A DNA stretch of 46,316 nt from Gammaproteobacteria bacterium (lineage in GTDB: Bacteria > Pseudomonadota > Gammaproteobacteria > DSM-19610), in assembly GCA_015494295.1 (NCBI GenBank), contig WGBO01000069.1, positions 1-46,316 on the forward strand, read 5' to 3'. The notes below the pieces were generated by a model. That model was not told where the DNA came from. It did no database searches and saw only the letters and a program-made list of their open reading frames with translations. Below, piece after piece: positions 36,378 through 45,480 of this stretch. Position numbers and translations under genes: made by a program. The stretch's first letter is position 1. The number at the start of each line of letters is the position of its first letter.

Positions 36378-37617
36378 AGCGCAGCGCCTCCGCCGGCTGG
36401 GTGCGCGAGGCGCGCCAGGCCGGGTACAGGGTGGCGATGAAACTCAGCAGGAAGGCCACCGTCCCGATCTGCCACACGTCCGGCCAGTGAACCTCGGACG
36501 GCAGGTCGCTGATGTAGTAGACGTCGGCGGGCATGAACTGCACCCCAAAGGCCTGCTCGATGGCGGGCACGATGGTCTCCACGTTCATTGCCAGCGCCAC
36601 GCCGCCAGCCAGGCCCAGCGCGGTGCCGAGGATGCCGATCAGGGCGCCCTGGATCATGAATATGCGCAGGATCACGCCGGGCGTGGCGCCCAGGGTACGC
36701 AGGATGGCGATGTCGGCGCGCTTGTCGGTCACCACCATCACCAGCGTCGACACGATGTTGAAGGCGGCGACCGCAACGATCAGCGTAAGGATCACGAACA
36801 TCACCCGCTTCTCGGTCTGTACCGCGCGGAAGAAGTTGGCGTGCTGCCGGGTCCAGTCCTCGACGCGCAAGTCGTTGCCCACCTGCCGCGCCAGTTCGCG
36901 CGCCACCCGCGGCGCCTGGAACAGGTCGGCCAGGCGCAGCCGCACACCGGTCACCGCGTCGCCGAGCTTGAACAGGCGCGCCGCGTCCTGCATGTGCACC
37001 AGCGCCACACCACGGTCGTATTCGTACATGCCGACCTCGAAGATCCCCGTCACCCGGAAACGCCGCAGGCGCGGCAGGATGCCGGCGGGGCTGAAGTTGG
37101 CCTGCGGCGTGATCACGGTCACGCTGTCGCCGACCCGCACGCCCAGGCTCCAGGCCAGTTCGCTGCCGAGAATGATGCGGTACTCGCCGGCCTGCAGGTC
37201 CGCCAGGCTACCGCTCTGCAGGTGTTCACCCACGGTCGATACCGCCGGTTCACGGTCCGGCAGGATACCGCGCACCAGCGCGCCACTGACCTTCTGCCCG
37301 CGTGTCAACATCACCTCCCCCTGCACGTAGGGCGCGACACCGACCACCTCGGGGTGCCGCATGGCCAGCCCGGCCGCCCGGCGCCAGTCCTGCAGGGGCT
37401 GACGGTAGCCGCTGATGCTGGCGTGCGAGGCCATGCCGAGAATACGGCTGCGCAACTCCTGTTCGAAGCCGTTCATGACCGATAGCACCGTGATCAGCGC
37501 CGCAACGCCCAAGGCAATGCCCAGCATCGAGATCAGCGAGATGAAGGAGATGAAGTGGTTGCGGCGTTTTGCGCCGGTGTAGCGCAGGCCGATCCAGATT
37601 TCCAGGGGGCGAAACAT
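36370..37617 (-). CDS. Lipoprotein-releasing system permease, LolC/LolE (possibly LolF) type
   Basis: A 415-residue permease: one N-terminal membrane helix ([20 protein letters not shown]), a large periplasmic domain of about 220 residues, and three C-terminal helices. The N-terminal [21 protein letters not shown] is characteristic of Lol permeases. The periplasmic loop [18 protein letters not shown] lies where LolC has its LolA-binding hook. Only one such gene accompanies lolD here, so it may be LolF, which works as a homodimer, or the partner may lie elsewhere. ATG 37617 matches homologues; ATG 37626 is an alternative. Confidence 0.9.
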   Translation of the reverse strand: MFRPLEIWIGLRYTGAKRRNHFISFISLISMLGIALGVAALITVLSVMNGFEQELRSRILGMASHASISGYRQPLQDWRRAAGLAMRHPEVVGVAPYVQGEVMLTRGQKVSGALVRGILPDREPAVSTVGEHLQSGSLADLQAGEYRIILGSELAWSLGVRVGDSVTVITPQANFSPAGILPRLRRFRVTGIFEVGMYEYDRGVALVHMQDAARLFKLGDAVTGVRLRLADLFQAPRVARELARQVGNDLRVEDWTRQHANFFRAVQTEKRVMFVILTLIVAVAAFNIVSTLVMVVTDKRADIAILRTLGATPGVILRIFMIQGALIGILGTALGLAGGVALAMNVETIVPAIEQAFGVQFMPADVYYISDLPSEVHWPDVWQIGTVAFLLSFIATLYPAWRASRTQPAEALRYE

Positions 37618-37695
37618 GCGGGGCATTAAATCACAAGCGCGAGCTGCCGAAAACACTTGATGTACTTCGAAAATTCAACCGGAAGGATAATCATC

Positions 37696-37989
37696 ATGCG
37701 GACCACCCGCCTTTTGTTACTGCTGTCGCTCGTGTCCGGCCCGCTGGCGCCGGCCGCCCTCGCCGATACCCTGCTGGTGGAATCGGTCCAGTCCGCGCCC
37801 GATGTGAACCGGCCCGCGCGCGGCATGACCATGGAACAGGTCACCGCCCAATGGGGCGAACCCCTGCGCCGCGTGGGTCCGGTCGGCGAGCCGCCCATCA
37901 GCCACTGGGTCTACGAGGACTTCGTCGTCTACTTCGAGGGTTCGCGCGTCCTCCACGCCGTGGTGCCGCACGGCAAGGTTTCGCCGTAG
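37696..37989 (+). CDS. Small exported protein of unknown function (SmpA/OmlA-like fold)
   Basis: A 97-residue protein with a clear signal peptide (RTTRLLLLLSLVSGPLAPAA, cleaved near ALA-DT) and a short mature domain: GMTMEQVTAQWGEP, then VYEDFVVYFEGSRVLHAVV. The small helix-plus-hairpin pattern recalls SmpA/OmlA (BamE-like) folds, but it has no lipobox and I would not assign BamE function. ATG 37696 follows AAGGA. It lies 33 bases before aguA. Confidence 0.75.
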   Translation: MRTTRLLLLLSLVSGPLAPAALADTLLVESVQSAPDVNRPARGMTMEQVTAQWGEPLRRVGPVGEPPISHWVYEDFVVYFEGSRVLHAVVPHGKVSP

Positions 37990-38022
37990 CATTTGGCGCA
38001 CGCGCCGGTACAATCGGCGTTC

Positions 38023-39084
38023 ATGCGCAACGCCGAGCCCAGACTGCCCGCCGAATGGGAACCCCAGGCCGGCGTGATGCTGACCTGCCCCCACGCCGAT
38101 ACCGACTGGGCCGAACGACTCGACGCGGTCGAGCCCGTGTTCCTTGCCATCGCCACCGAAATCGCACGCCGCGAAACGGTGCTGATCAACTGCCCGGACG
38201 CCGGCCTGGCAGAACGCGTCCGCCGCCTGCTGCTCGAACGCGGCGCCCCCCTGTCGCGCATCGTCACCGCCATCGCGCCCTCGGACGACACCTGGGCGCG
38301 CGACCACGGGCCAATCACGAGACTGCGTGACGCAGGCCCGGAGTTGCTTGATTTCCGCTTCAATGGCTGGGGCGGGAAGTATCCCGCCAGCCGCGACGAC
38401 GCCATCACCGGCCGCCTGCACCGGGCCGGCGTGTTCGGCGACACGCCGCGCATTCCCGTCGACATGGTGCTGGAAGGCGGCAGCATCGACAGCGACGGCC
38501 GGGGCACCCTGCTGACCACGCGAAGTTGCCTGCTGCACCCGGCGCGCAACCCGCACCTCGACGCGGCGTCCGTCGAACGGCGGCTGCGCGACTTGCTGGG
38601 CGCGACGCGTATTCTGTGGCTGCAACACGGCGCCCTGGAGGGCGACGACACCGACGGACACATCGACATGCTGGCGCGCTTCGTGGCGACGGATCACATC
38701 GTCTACCAGCACTGCGACGAACCGGACTACCCCGCGTATGACTCCCTGCGCGCCATGGAAGCGGAACTGCGCGCCCTGCGCCGCGCGGACGGCACACCCT
38801 ACCGGCTCACGCCCCTGCCCTGGCCCGGCGCGCACCAGGATGCAAGGGGCCAGCGCCTGCCCGCCAGCTACGCCAACTTCCTGGTGATCAACGACGCCAT
38901 ACTGGTACCGGCCTACGACGACGCGCGCGACGCCGAAGCCGCCGCGCGGCTGCAGGCGTGCTTTCCGCAGCGCACACTGGTGCAGATACCCTGCCTGCCG
39001 CTGATCCAGCAGTTCGGCAGCCTGCACTGCCTCACCATGCAGTTCCCGGCCGGTATTGAGTTCGACGCGTCGATACGCGGATAA
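38023..39084 (+). CDS. aguA: Agmatine deiminase family protein
   Basis: A 353-residue member of the guanidine-modifying (pentein) superfamily that would convert agmatine to N-carbamoylputrescine. LPAEWEPQAGVMLTCPH opens the fold, APSDDTWARDHGP and EGGSIDSDGRGTLLTT carry substrate and catalytic carboxylates, GHIDMLARF the catalytic His, and SLHCLTMQFPA the nucleophilic Cys near the C-terminus. The consensus GGGNIHC is here FGSLHC, a mild divergence. aguB follows ten bases later, which strongly supports the assignment. Confidence 0.93.
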   Translation: MRNAEPRLPAEWEPQAGVMLTCPHADTDWAERLDAVEPVFLAIATEIARRETVLINCPDAGLAERVRRLLLERGAPLSRIVTAIAPSDDTWARDHGPITRLRDAGPELLDFRFNGWGGKYPASRDDAITGRLHRAGVFGDTPRIPVDMVLEGGSIDSDGRGTLLTTRSCLLHPARNPHLDAASVERRLRDLLGATRILWLQHGALEGDDTDGHIDMLARFVATDHIVYQHCDEPDYPAYDSLRAMEAELRALRRADGTPYRLTPLPWPGAHQDARGQRLPASYANFLVINDAILVPAYDDARDAEAAARLQACFPQRTLVQIPCLPLIQQFGSLHCLTMQFPAGIEFDASIRG

Positions 39085-39094
39085 TGGCCGTCTC

Positions 39095-39985
39095 ATGAAG
39101 CCCTCGACGCTTACAGTCGCCGCCGTGCAGATGCCCGTGTCGGCCGATCTCGCCGCCAATGTCCGACATATCGACGCCCGGCTTCGGCAGGCCGCCGACG
39201 CCGGCGCAAAACTGGTGCTGTTGCAGGAACTGCACAACACACCCTACTTCTGCCAGCACGAGGACACCGGCAACTTCGATCTTGCTGAAACCATCCCCGG
39301 TCCGGCCACGCGGCACCTCGCCGAACAGGCCACCGCGCTGGACCTGGTAATCGTCGCCTCGCTGTTCGAACGCCGCGCGGCCGGGCTCTACCACAACACC
39401 GCGGTGGTGCTGGACAGCGACGGCACGCTGGCGGGACGTTACCGCAAGATGCACATTCCCGACGACCCGGGCTACCACGAGAAGTTCTATTTCACACCCG
39501 GCGACCTCGGATTCCAGCCCATACAGACGCGCGTCGGGCGGCTCGGCGTGCTGGTGTGCTGGGACCAGTGGTACCCCGAGGCCGCGCGCCTGATGGCGCT
39601 GGCGGGCGCGGAACTGCTGCTCTACCCGACCGCCATCGGCTGGGATCCCAACGACGACGAAGCGGAACGGCAACGGCAACTCGACGCCTGGACCACCGTG
39701 CAGCGCGGCCACGCGGTGGCCAACGGCCTGCCGGTGCTGGTCTGCAACCGCTGCGGCCACGAACCGGCCCCGGCAGCGGGTTCGCCGGGCATCCATTTCT
39801 GGGGCAACAGCTTCATCGCCGGCCCGCAGGGCGAACTGCTGGCCCGCGCCGGCGCCGACGAAGACACGCTGCTGCTCACCGACATCGACCTGGCGCGCAG
39901 CGAACAGGTGCGCCGCATCTGGCCCTTCCTGCGCGACCGCCGCATCGACAGCTACCAGGACCTGACGCGCCGCTTCAGGGACTGA
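39095..39985 (+). CDS. aguB: N-carbamoylputrescine amidase
   Basis: A 296-residue nitrilase-superfamily amidase that converts N-carbamoylputrescine to putrescine, CO2 and ammonia. The catalytic Glu-Lys-Cys set is visible: LVLLQELHNTPYFCQ, YRKMHIPDDPGYHEKFYF and VLVCWDQWYPEAARL. NTPYFCQ and the YHEKFYF region are typical of AguB. It directly follows aguA, so the two make putrescine from agmatine. No arginine decarboxylase gene is present in the window. Confidence 0.95.
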   Translation: MKPSTLTVAAVQMPVSADLAANVRHIDARLRQAADAGAKLVLLQELHNTPYFCQHEDTGNFDLAETIPGPATRHLAEQATALDLVIVASLFERRAAGLYHNTAVVLDSDGTLAGRYRKMHIPDDPGYHEKFYFTPGDLGFQPIQTRVGRLGVLVCWDQWYPEAARLMALAGAELLLYPTAIGWDPNDDEAERQRQLDAWTTVQRGHAVANGLPVLVCNRCGHEPAPAAGSPGIHFWGNSFIAGPQGELLARAGADEDTLLLTDIDLARSEQVRRIWPFLRDRRIDSYQDLTRRFRD

Positions 39986-40003
39986 ACCAACGGAAACCAC
40001 GCC

Positions 40004-41128
40004 ATGATCCTGATCCTTGAACCGAATATCACCACCGACAGCGATGCCTTCCGCGCGCTGGAAGCCTTTCTCGACAAGCTGCCCAACATCCGCCACCGCG
40101 TGCACCAGGAAAGCGGCACCCGGCAGCTTCTGACCGAGGTCTACCTGATCGGCGACACCGCCGCGCTGTCGATCGAGGACATGCAGAACCTGCCCGGCGT
40201 GGAACGCGTGGTGCGGGTTTCCGAGGAGTACCGGGTACTCGGCCGTCACAAGGACGACCGGCGCCCCACCTGGTTCGAGTACAACGGTGTACGTTTCGGC
40301 CAGGACACGCTGCACGTGTTCGCCGGCCTGTGCGCGGTGAATACCCGCGAACACGTGGAACTCATGATGAAGGCCTTGCAGGAACACGGTCAGGTGTGCA
40401 CCCGCATGGGCGCCTACAAGCCACGCACCAGCCCCTATTCCTTCCAGGGACTGGGCAAGGCCTGCCTGCCGTGGGTGTTCGAACTGGCCGGCAAGTACGG
40501 TATCAAGGTCATCGCCATGGAAGTCACGCACGAAAACCACGTGGCGGAAATCGTCGAGGCGCTGGAGCAGACCGGCAACCCCACCGGCGTGATGCTGCAG
40601 ATCGGCACCCGCAACACCCAGAACTTCGAACTGCTCAAGTCGGTCGGACGCCAGCAGCGTTTCCCGGTACTGCTCAAGCGTGGTTTCGGCATCACCCTGG
40701 AGGAGTCGCTGAACGCCGCCGAATACCTTGCCAGCGAGGGCAACCGCCACGTGGTGTTCGGCCTGCGCGGCATGAAGACCAATATGGGCGACCCGCACCG
40801 AAACTTCGTCGACTTTGCGCACGTGCCGGTGGTCAAGCGCCTCACGCGCATGCCGGTGTGCGTGGATCCCTCGCACTCGGTAGGCTCCCGGGACATGGCG
40901 CCGGACGGCATGCTGGACGTAATGCACGTCGCTGCCCAGGGCGTGGTGGCGGGCGCCAACATGATCCTGGTGGATTTCCACCCGGACCCCGCCAGCGCCC
41001 TGGTGGACGGACCGCAGGCGTTGCGCCTGGACGAACTGGGCTGGTTCCTCGATGACGTGCGGATCGCCCGCGAAGCCTACCTGCAACGCCAGGAACGGGC
41101 CGCGCAGGCAAGCGGCGACCAGCCCTAG
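40004..41128 (+). CDS. DAHP synthase-like protein with an N-terminal regulatory domain, divergent active site
   Basis: A 374-residue protein of the type I-beta DAHP synthase/KDO8P synthase fold. Residues 1-85 form a ferredoxin-like domain as in Thermotoga DAHP synthase; the barrel contains YKPRTSPYSFQGLGK, IQIGTRNTQNF-like LQIGTRNTQNFELL, LLKRGF and VDPSHSVGSRD. Several consensus positions differ: GPC(S/A)VE is GLCAVN, CERG is GLRG, and the metal-ligand VEVHP is VDFHP. The metal-binding Cys, His and final Asp remain. It may condense erythrose 4-phosphate and PEP, or a related substrate. It lies 18 bases after aguB, an unusual place for an aromatic-pathway gene. Confidence 0.85.
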   Translation: MILILEPNITTDSDAFRALEAFLDKLPNIRHRVHQESGTRQLLTEVYLIGDTAALSIEDMQNLPGVERVVRVSEEYRVLGRHKDDRRPTWFEYNGVRFGQDTLHVFAGLCAVNTREHVELMMKALQEHGQVCTRMGAYKPRTSPYSFQGLGKACLPWVFELAGKYGIKVIAMEVTHENHVAEIVEALEQTGNPTGVMLQIGTRNTQNFELLKSVGRQQRFPVLLKRGFGITLEESLNAAEYLASEGNRHVVFGLRGMKTNMGDPHRNFVDFAHVPVVKRLTRMPVCVDPSHSVGSRDMAPDGMLDVMHVAAQGVVAGANMILVDFHPDPASALVDGPQALRLDELGWFLDDVRIAREAYLQRQERAAQASGDQP

Positions 41129-41191
41129 CCAGCGGCGCGCGGGCGCTGGACTATACTTCCGGACAACGCATCACCGTTTCCGGAGGTCGCC

Positions 41192-41695
41192 ATGAGAACT
41201 CTGTTGCTGGCATTCCTGCTGGGCTGCGCGACCGTCTCGGCCAACGACAAGGCCGCATTCGTGCAGACGCCCTACACCGCCCAGAAAGTCCTGTTCGATT
41301 TCTATTTCGACCAGCCCGAAAAGATCAACTCCGCCCTGTACTGGGTGCGCTCGCTGATGAATCCCCTGATGGACGCGCCCTATGACTACGCCCCGGAAGA
41401 TCTGCACCTGATCGTGCTCATCCACGGCACTGAAATCGTCACCGTGGCGAAGAAAAACTACGAAAAATACCGCGATGCCGTGGAACGCATGCGCTATTAC
41501 GCCGAACTGGGTGTGGAATTCCGTGTCTGCGGACTGGCGGCGAACGACTACGGCTACCGCCTTGAGGACTTCCAGGACTTCATCCGCCTGGCCCCCTCGG
41601 CGATGACCGAGATCGCCCATTGGCAACTGCAGGGCTACGCACTGGTGACGCCGCGCATCATGACGCGCACCCGCTCCATCGAGGAAATCCGCTGA
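41192..41695 (+). CDS. Exported DsrE-family protein
   Basis: A 167-residue protein with a signal peptide (RTLLLAFLLGCATVSA). It could be cut after VSA, or at LLGC as a lipoprotein. The mature part has the DsrE/TusD-like Rossmann-type fold: QKVLFDFYFDQPEKINSALYWVRSL, LHLIVLIHGTEIV, and GVEFRVCGLAANDYGY, where Cys113 is at the usual reactive position. Cytosolic relatives carry sulfur; exported members are little studied. GGAGG precedes the ATG, and a TATACT hexamer lies at 41152. It converges with the LolA-like gene with a nine-base gap. Confidence 0.85.
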   Translation: MRTLLLAFLLGCATVSANDKAAFVQTPYTAQKVLFDFYFDQPEKINSALYWVRSLMNPLMDAPYDYAPEDLHLIVLIHGTEIVTVAKKNYEKYRDAVERMRYYAELGVEFRVCGLAANDYGYRLEDFQDFIRLAPSAMTEIAHWQLQGYALVTPRIMTRTRSIEEIR

Positions 41696-41704
41696 GCGTC
41701 GCGG

Positions 41705-42481
41705 TCAGCGCACCCGCTTGAGGCTGTTGCGGTCGAAATCGCGGTCGGTGAGCCCGGTCCTGAACCGGTAGTTGCTCCACGTCAGGCGCGTGCTCTTGCC
41801 GGTCTGGTGGTTGACCATGTACATGTCGTGGGCGCGCCAGTACTGCCCCAGGAACTGCTGGTAGTCGTCGAAGGTGAGCGTCTTCAGCAGGCTGTTCTTG
41901 CGATCGTAGTAGTCGATCTTCTGCGGCCGGTATTCCGCCTTGTCGATCCACACGACCTGCCGGGTATAGCCCGAATACGGGTCCACCGGGTCGCGCTCGA
42001 TCACGAAGCAGTCCATGCCCTTGTACTGCTCGTCGCGCAGGTAGCGGTAGGTGTACTTCTCGACTTCCTGCGAGGACAGGTCCTCGTAGGCGAACTCGCT
42101 GCCCATGAACGGCCCGGAGCGGTTGCGCGAGGAAATGCGCTTGATGCGTTTCAGCGCCGGCAGGTACAACCACTGGTCGTCCGGCCCGCTCTTGTGGGTG
42201 AAACTCAGGAAAGCAGTACCCTTTACGTCCGCCGGACGGTCGAAGATGGTCAGGCTCTTGTCACCGTCGTTCTTCTGCTCCAGCGTCTTGACACGGATAT
42301 CGCGGGTACTCTCCTCGCCCTGCCTGTTGCGCAGCAGCATGCGCATCGAGGCAGTGGAATCGTGGAAGCCGGTATCACGGCGATCCGCTTCCATGGCGAT
42401 TTCGAGCCCCTTTTCCTCCGGTGTCTGCGCGAACGCGTTAAGCGACAGACTCAGCAGAATCACCCACCACAACTTTCTCAT
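41705..42481 (-). CDS. LolA-like outer-membrane lipoprotein-sorting family protein
   Basis: A 258-residue periplasmic protein with a signal peptide (RKLWWVILLSLSLNAFA-Q). The mature part has the LolA/LppX-like fold of the family annotated as outer membrane lipoprotein-sorting protein: GEESTRDIRVKTLEQ, LPALKRIKRISSRN, FMGSEFAYEDLS, and WIDKAEYRPQKIDYYDR. Members are usually encoded beside an MMPL/RND protein, as here, and are thought to shuttle a lipid or hydrophobic molecule through the periplasm. ATG 42481 follows GAGGG; GTG 42490 is an alternative. It overlaps the transporter gene by 44 bases. Confidence 0.9.
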   Translation of the reverse strand: MRKLWWVILLSLSLNAFAQTPEEKGLEIAMEADRRDTGFHDSTASMRMLLRNRQGEESTRDIRVKTLEQKNDGDKSLTIFDRPADVKGTAFLSFTHKSGPDDQWLYLPALKRIKRISSRNRSGPFMGSEFAYEDLSSQEVEKYTYRYLRDEQYKGMDCFVIERDPVDPYSGYTRQVVWIDKAEYRPQKIDYYDRKNSLLKTLTFDDYQQFLGQYWRAHDMYMVNHQTGKSTRLTWSNYRFRTGLTDRDFDRNSLKRVR

Positions 42482-44768
42482 AACCCTCACCCTTGTCGAG
42501 TGCTATCAACAGCGTCGGTAGCAACAGAAAATCGGCCAGCAGCGCCAGCCCGATGGTAATCGCCGTCAGCAGGCCCATGCCGGAATTGAGTTCGAACGGC
42601 GAATAGACCAGCACCAGGAAGCCCGCCATCAACACCGCCGAGGTCGTCCACAGCGCGGTGCCGACCGTATGGAAGGCGTACCGCACCGCGTCCGGCGCCG
42701 ACAGGCCCTCCTCGCGGCGCGCGCGCAGATACTTGCTGAGGAAGTGTACCGTGTCGTCCACCACGATACCCAGCGTCATGCCGGCAACGATGGATAGCGC
42801 CAGCCCCACCTGCCCGACCAGCAGCCCCCACAGGCCAAAGGCCATGCCGGCCGGCACCAGGTTGGGGATAATGCTGATGAGCCCGATACGCAGCGACTTG
42901 AGCGCGAACACCAGAATAAAGGAGATCAACACCAGCGCCACCGTGGTGCCGATCAGCATGCTGTGGATGTTGCGCTTGCCGATGTGCGAAAACATGACAG
43001 CCGGGCTGGCGCCGTGGCCCCGCATGTATTCCGGGGCATTGTCCTCCAGCCAGTCCTGGGCACGCGCTTCCAGCGCGATCACCTCGTTGCTGGACAGGCT
43101 GCCCAGCGACACGTCCAGCTTGGTAGCCGACTTGTCCACGTTGATCTGGTTGTTGAGATCGAGCCCGTAGGGCAGCGACATTTCGTACAGCAGCAGGTAC
43201 TGCGCTGCCAGTTCGCGCTGGTCCGGCAGGCGGTACCAGGCCGGGTCGTCGCCGTGCAGGTTCATGTTCAGCCGCTTCATGGTGTCCGAGAGCGTGGTGA
43301 CATGCTTGACCTCGGGCTGGCGCCGGTACCATTCGGCGAACGCGTCCAGTGTTTTCAGGTAGGCCGGCTCGCTGATGGCGCCGGAACCGCCGGCCCCCAG
43401 CGAATAGGAAATACTGTACAGCCCGGTCAGGTGGTCGGTGACGTAATCGGTATCGACACGGAACGCCACCCGCTCGTCGAAATACTTCACGAACTCGTCG
43501 TTCAGTTCGTTGCGCGGCACGAAGGCGATCAGCCCCAGCACCAGCGTCAGCATGCCCCCCAGCACCAGGCGGTAGTGGTTGACCACCAGGTTGGCGAGCG
43601 CGTCCATGACCGGCGCGGTGCGGCCCCGGCCGGAACGCTGGCGCACCGGCAACAGCAACATCAGCGCCGGCAACAGCGCAACGCTGTAAAAGAACGAGGC
43701 AACCACGCCGATCGCCACCACGTTGCCGAGATCGCGGAACGGCGGCGCATCCGAGAAGTTCATGGACAGAAAACCGATCGCGGTGGTCAACGAGGTGATC
43801 AGAATCGGCTGCAGGTTGATGCGCAGGCTCTCCTGCATGGCGTCGCGCTTCGATTTGCCGTCACGCACCTTCTGCAGGAAGGTCACCAGAAAATGCACGC
43901 TGTTGGCGACCGCCAGCGTCATGATCATGGTCGGCGCGCTGGCCAGCGGCGGTGTCACCTGGATGCCGATCCAGCCGGCGATACCCATCGCGGTGGCGAT
44001 GGACAGCAGGATGATGAGCAGTGTCGAGAAGGTCGCCGCCGCCGAACGTAACAGCAGGAGCAGCATCAATACGATGACCCCGAACATGATCGGTACCAGG
44101 GTCTTCATGTCCTGCATCGCCATTTCCGAAAACGCGTTGTTGAGCAGCACCACGCCGGTGAGGTGGACCTCCAGTTCCGGGTAGCGCTGCGTCAACTGCG
44201 TGACGAGGTCGCGGCTGAACGCAACCACTTCCGGGACTTCCTTCTCCGGGTTGATACCGGGCAACTGCACGATGACATTCACGCCCGTGGTGCCCGAATC
44301 CGGTGAAATCAGGCGGTTGATCAACAAAGGCTCGGCCAGCGCGATCTGGCGGATATGTTCGAGTTGCCGTGGTTTCAGCGACGCCGGATCCGCGACCAGG
44401 TCCTCGACGACCAGGTCATCCCCCTCGGCGTAGGTGTGCTGGAAATTGGTAACCGAGTCGACCCGGATCGAATAGGGAATCTGCCAGGCGGCGTCCGTCA
44501 GCCAGTGTATCGCCTCCAGCGTGCGCGGGGTGAACACGTCCCCATCGCGTGGAGAGATGGCGAACAGCACATTGTCCGACTTGGTGTAGGTATTCTGCAG
44601 CTTCTCGAACGCCAGCAGTTGCGGGTTCTCCTCGCTGAAGAAAATCCGGTAATCGTTCGAAAAACCCAGGTGGCGTACACCGCCCGCCGCGACATACACC
44701 GCGGCCAGCGCAACGATCCACAACACCCAACGCCAGCGCACGAGCTGGTCCGCGAGCAACCTTGCCAT
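42438..44768 (-). CDS. MMPL/RND family transporter
   Basis: A 776-residue inner-membrane protein with the duplicated RND layout: one helix, a large periplasmic loop (about 35-215), five helices, then the same again (second loop about 420-620). GMTLGIVVDDTVHFLSKYLR in the second half and TMIMTLAVANSVHFLVTF in the first are the paired helix-4 regions where proton-relay residues lie. No membrane-fusion protein or outer-membrane channel gene is near. Pairing with the LolA-like gene suggests lipid or hydrophobic cargo rather than drug efflux (inference). AAGGA lies eight bases before the start; tetR ends 27 bases upstream. Confidence 0.92.
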   Translation of the reverse strand: MARLLADQLVRWRWVLWIVALAAVYVAAGGVRHLGFSNDYRIFFSEENPQLLAFEKLQNTYTKSDNVLFAISPRDGDVFTPRTLEAIHWLTDAAWQIPYSIRVDSVTNFQHTYAEGDDLVVEDLVADPASLKPRQLEHIRQIALAEPLLINRLISPDSGTTGVNVIVQLPGINPEKEVPEVVAFSRDLVTQLTQRYPELEVHLTGVVLLNNAFSEMAMQDMKTLVPIMFGVIVLMLLLLLRSAAATFSTLLIILLSIATAMGIAGWIGIQVTPPLASAPTMIMTLAVANSVHFLVTFLQKVRDGKSKRDAMQESLRINLQPILITSLTTAIGFLSMNFSDAPPFRDLGNVVAIGVVASFFYSVALLPALMLLLPVRQRSGRGRTAPVMDALANLVVNHYRLVLGGMLTLVLGLIAFVPRNELNDEFVKYFDERVAFRVDTDYVTDHLTGLYSISYSLGAGGSGAISEPAYLKTLDAFAEWYRRQPEVKHVTTLSDTMKRLNMNLHGDDPAWYRLPDQRELAAQYLLLYEMSLPYGLDLNNQINVDKSATKLDVSLGSLSSNEVIALEARAQDWLEDNAPEYMRGHGASPAVMFSHIGKRNIHSMLIGTTVALVLISFILVFALKSLRIGLISIIPNLVPAGMAFGLWGLLVGQVGLALSIVAGMTLGIVVDDTVHFLSKYLRARREEGLSAPDAVRYAFHTVGTALWTTSAVLMAGFLVLVYSPFELNSGMGLLTAITIGLALLADFLLLPTLLIALDKGEGYEKVVVGDSAESVA

Positions 44769-44795
44769 TTATCTGTTCCTTGATTCTTGTCGGCC

Positions 44796-45422
44796 TCAGT
44801 GCGCTTTCAGCGACTGAAGAAACTGGATCAACCCCCGGTTACAGGTCCTGAGCCGTTCGCGGCTCTGCGCCGCCTTGGCCAGGCCAATGCACCCCTCCAT
44901 TGCCGCCAGCACGAAGGTCGCGATCTCGTCACAATTGCAGTCCTTGCGGATCTGCCCGAGTCGCTGCGCCTGTTCCAGCGCCGCCTGCACCGAGTCGTGC
45001 CAGATGGCGAACGCGTAATCCAGGCGCTGGCGAAATCCCTCGTCCAGAGGAGACATCTCCTGGGCGAGATTGTTCAACGGACACCCGTACTGGATCATCT
45101 CCGGCGGCTTGCTGTCGACCATCTGCTCGATGACCTCGACGAGAGCACCCAAGGGCTCCTCCGCGCCACGCAAGGGCTGCACCCACATGGCCTGCATGGT
45201 AGGCAGGATGACTTCGTCCACCACCGCGTAGCCCAGCGCCTGCTTGTTGGGGAAATGGTGGTACAAAGCCCCCTTGGTCAGACGGGTCGCGGCGAGTACC
45301 TCATCGAGGCGCATGCCCTGGAAACCGTTGCGATAGATTTCCATGAACGCGGCCTCGAGTATGCGCTGGCGCGTCTGGTCGGGGTTGCGCTGCGCCCTGG
45401 CCGTATTCTCCGCCTGTTCCAT
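44796..45422 (-). CDS. TetR/AcrR family transcriptional regulator
   Basis: A 208-residue regulator. N-terminal TetR helix-turn-helix: TRQRILEAAFMEIYRNGFQG, then VLAATRLTKGALYHHFPNKQALG. The C-terminal ligand/dimer domain contains three cysteines in CPLNNL and CNCDEI, which might sense thiol-reactive or sulfur compounds (inference). AGGA lies seven bases before ATG. It is the first gene of tetR - RND - LolA-like and is divergent from the unknown gene plus dsrE2. It most likely represses both sides through the shared upstream region. Confidence 0.93.
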   Translation of the reverse strand: MEQAENTARAQRNPDQTRQRILEAAFMEIYRNGFQGMRLDEVLAATRLTKGALYHHFPNKQALGYAVVDEVILPTMQAMWVQPLRGAEEPLGALVEVIEQMVDSKPPEMIQYGCPLNNLAQEMSPLDEGFRQRLDYAFAIWHDSVQAALEQAQRLGQIRKDCNCDEIATFVLAAMEGCIGLAKAAQSRERLRTCNRGLIQFLQSLKAH

Positions 45423-45480
45423 TTTTTCGTCCTGCTGACAGCAATTCGCCCATTATTGGGGAACTTCGACCAGAAAGCTA

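Noticed and set aside
37993..38022. Start of aguA ten codons further upstream
   Set aside because: The added residues are not family-like. ATG 38023 gives the normal N-terminus. A TACAAT at 38009 nearby has no matching -35.
39032..41086. Long minus-strand open frame (over 680 codons) opposite aguB and the DAHP synthase-like gene
   Set aside because: Same reason: it shadows two well-supported genes and shows no motif.
41126..41150. CCAGCG...CGCTGG dyad after the DAHP synthase-like gene as a terminator
   Set aside because: The stem is short with a nine-base loop and no T run follows, so it is not an intrinsic terminator.
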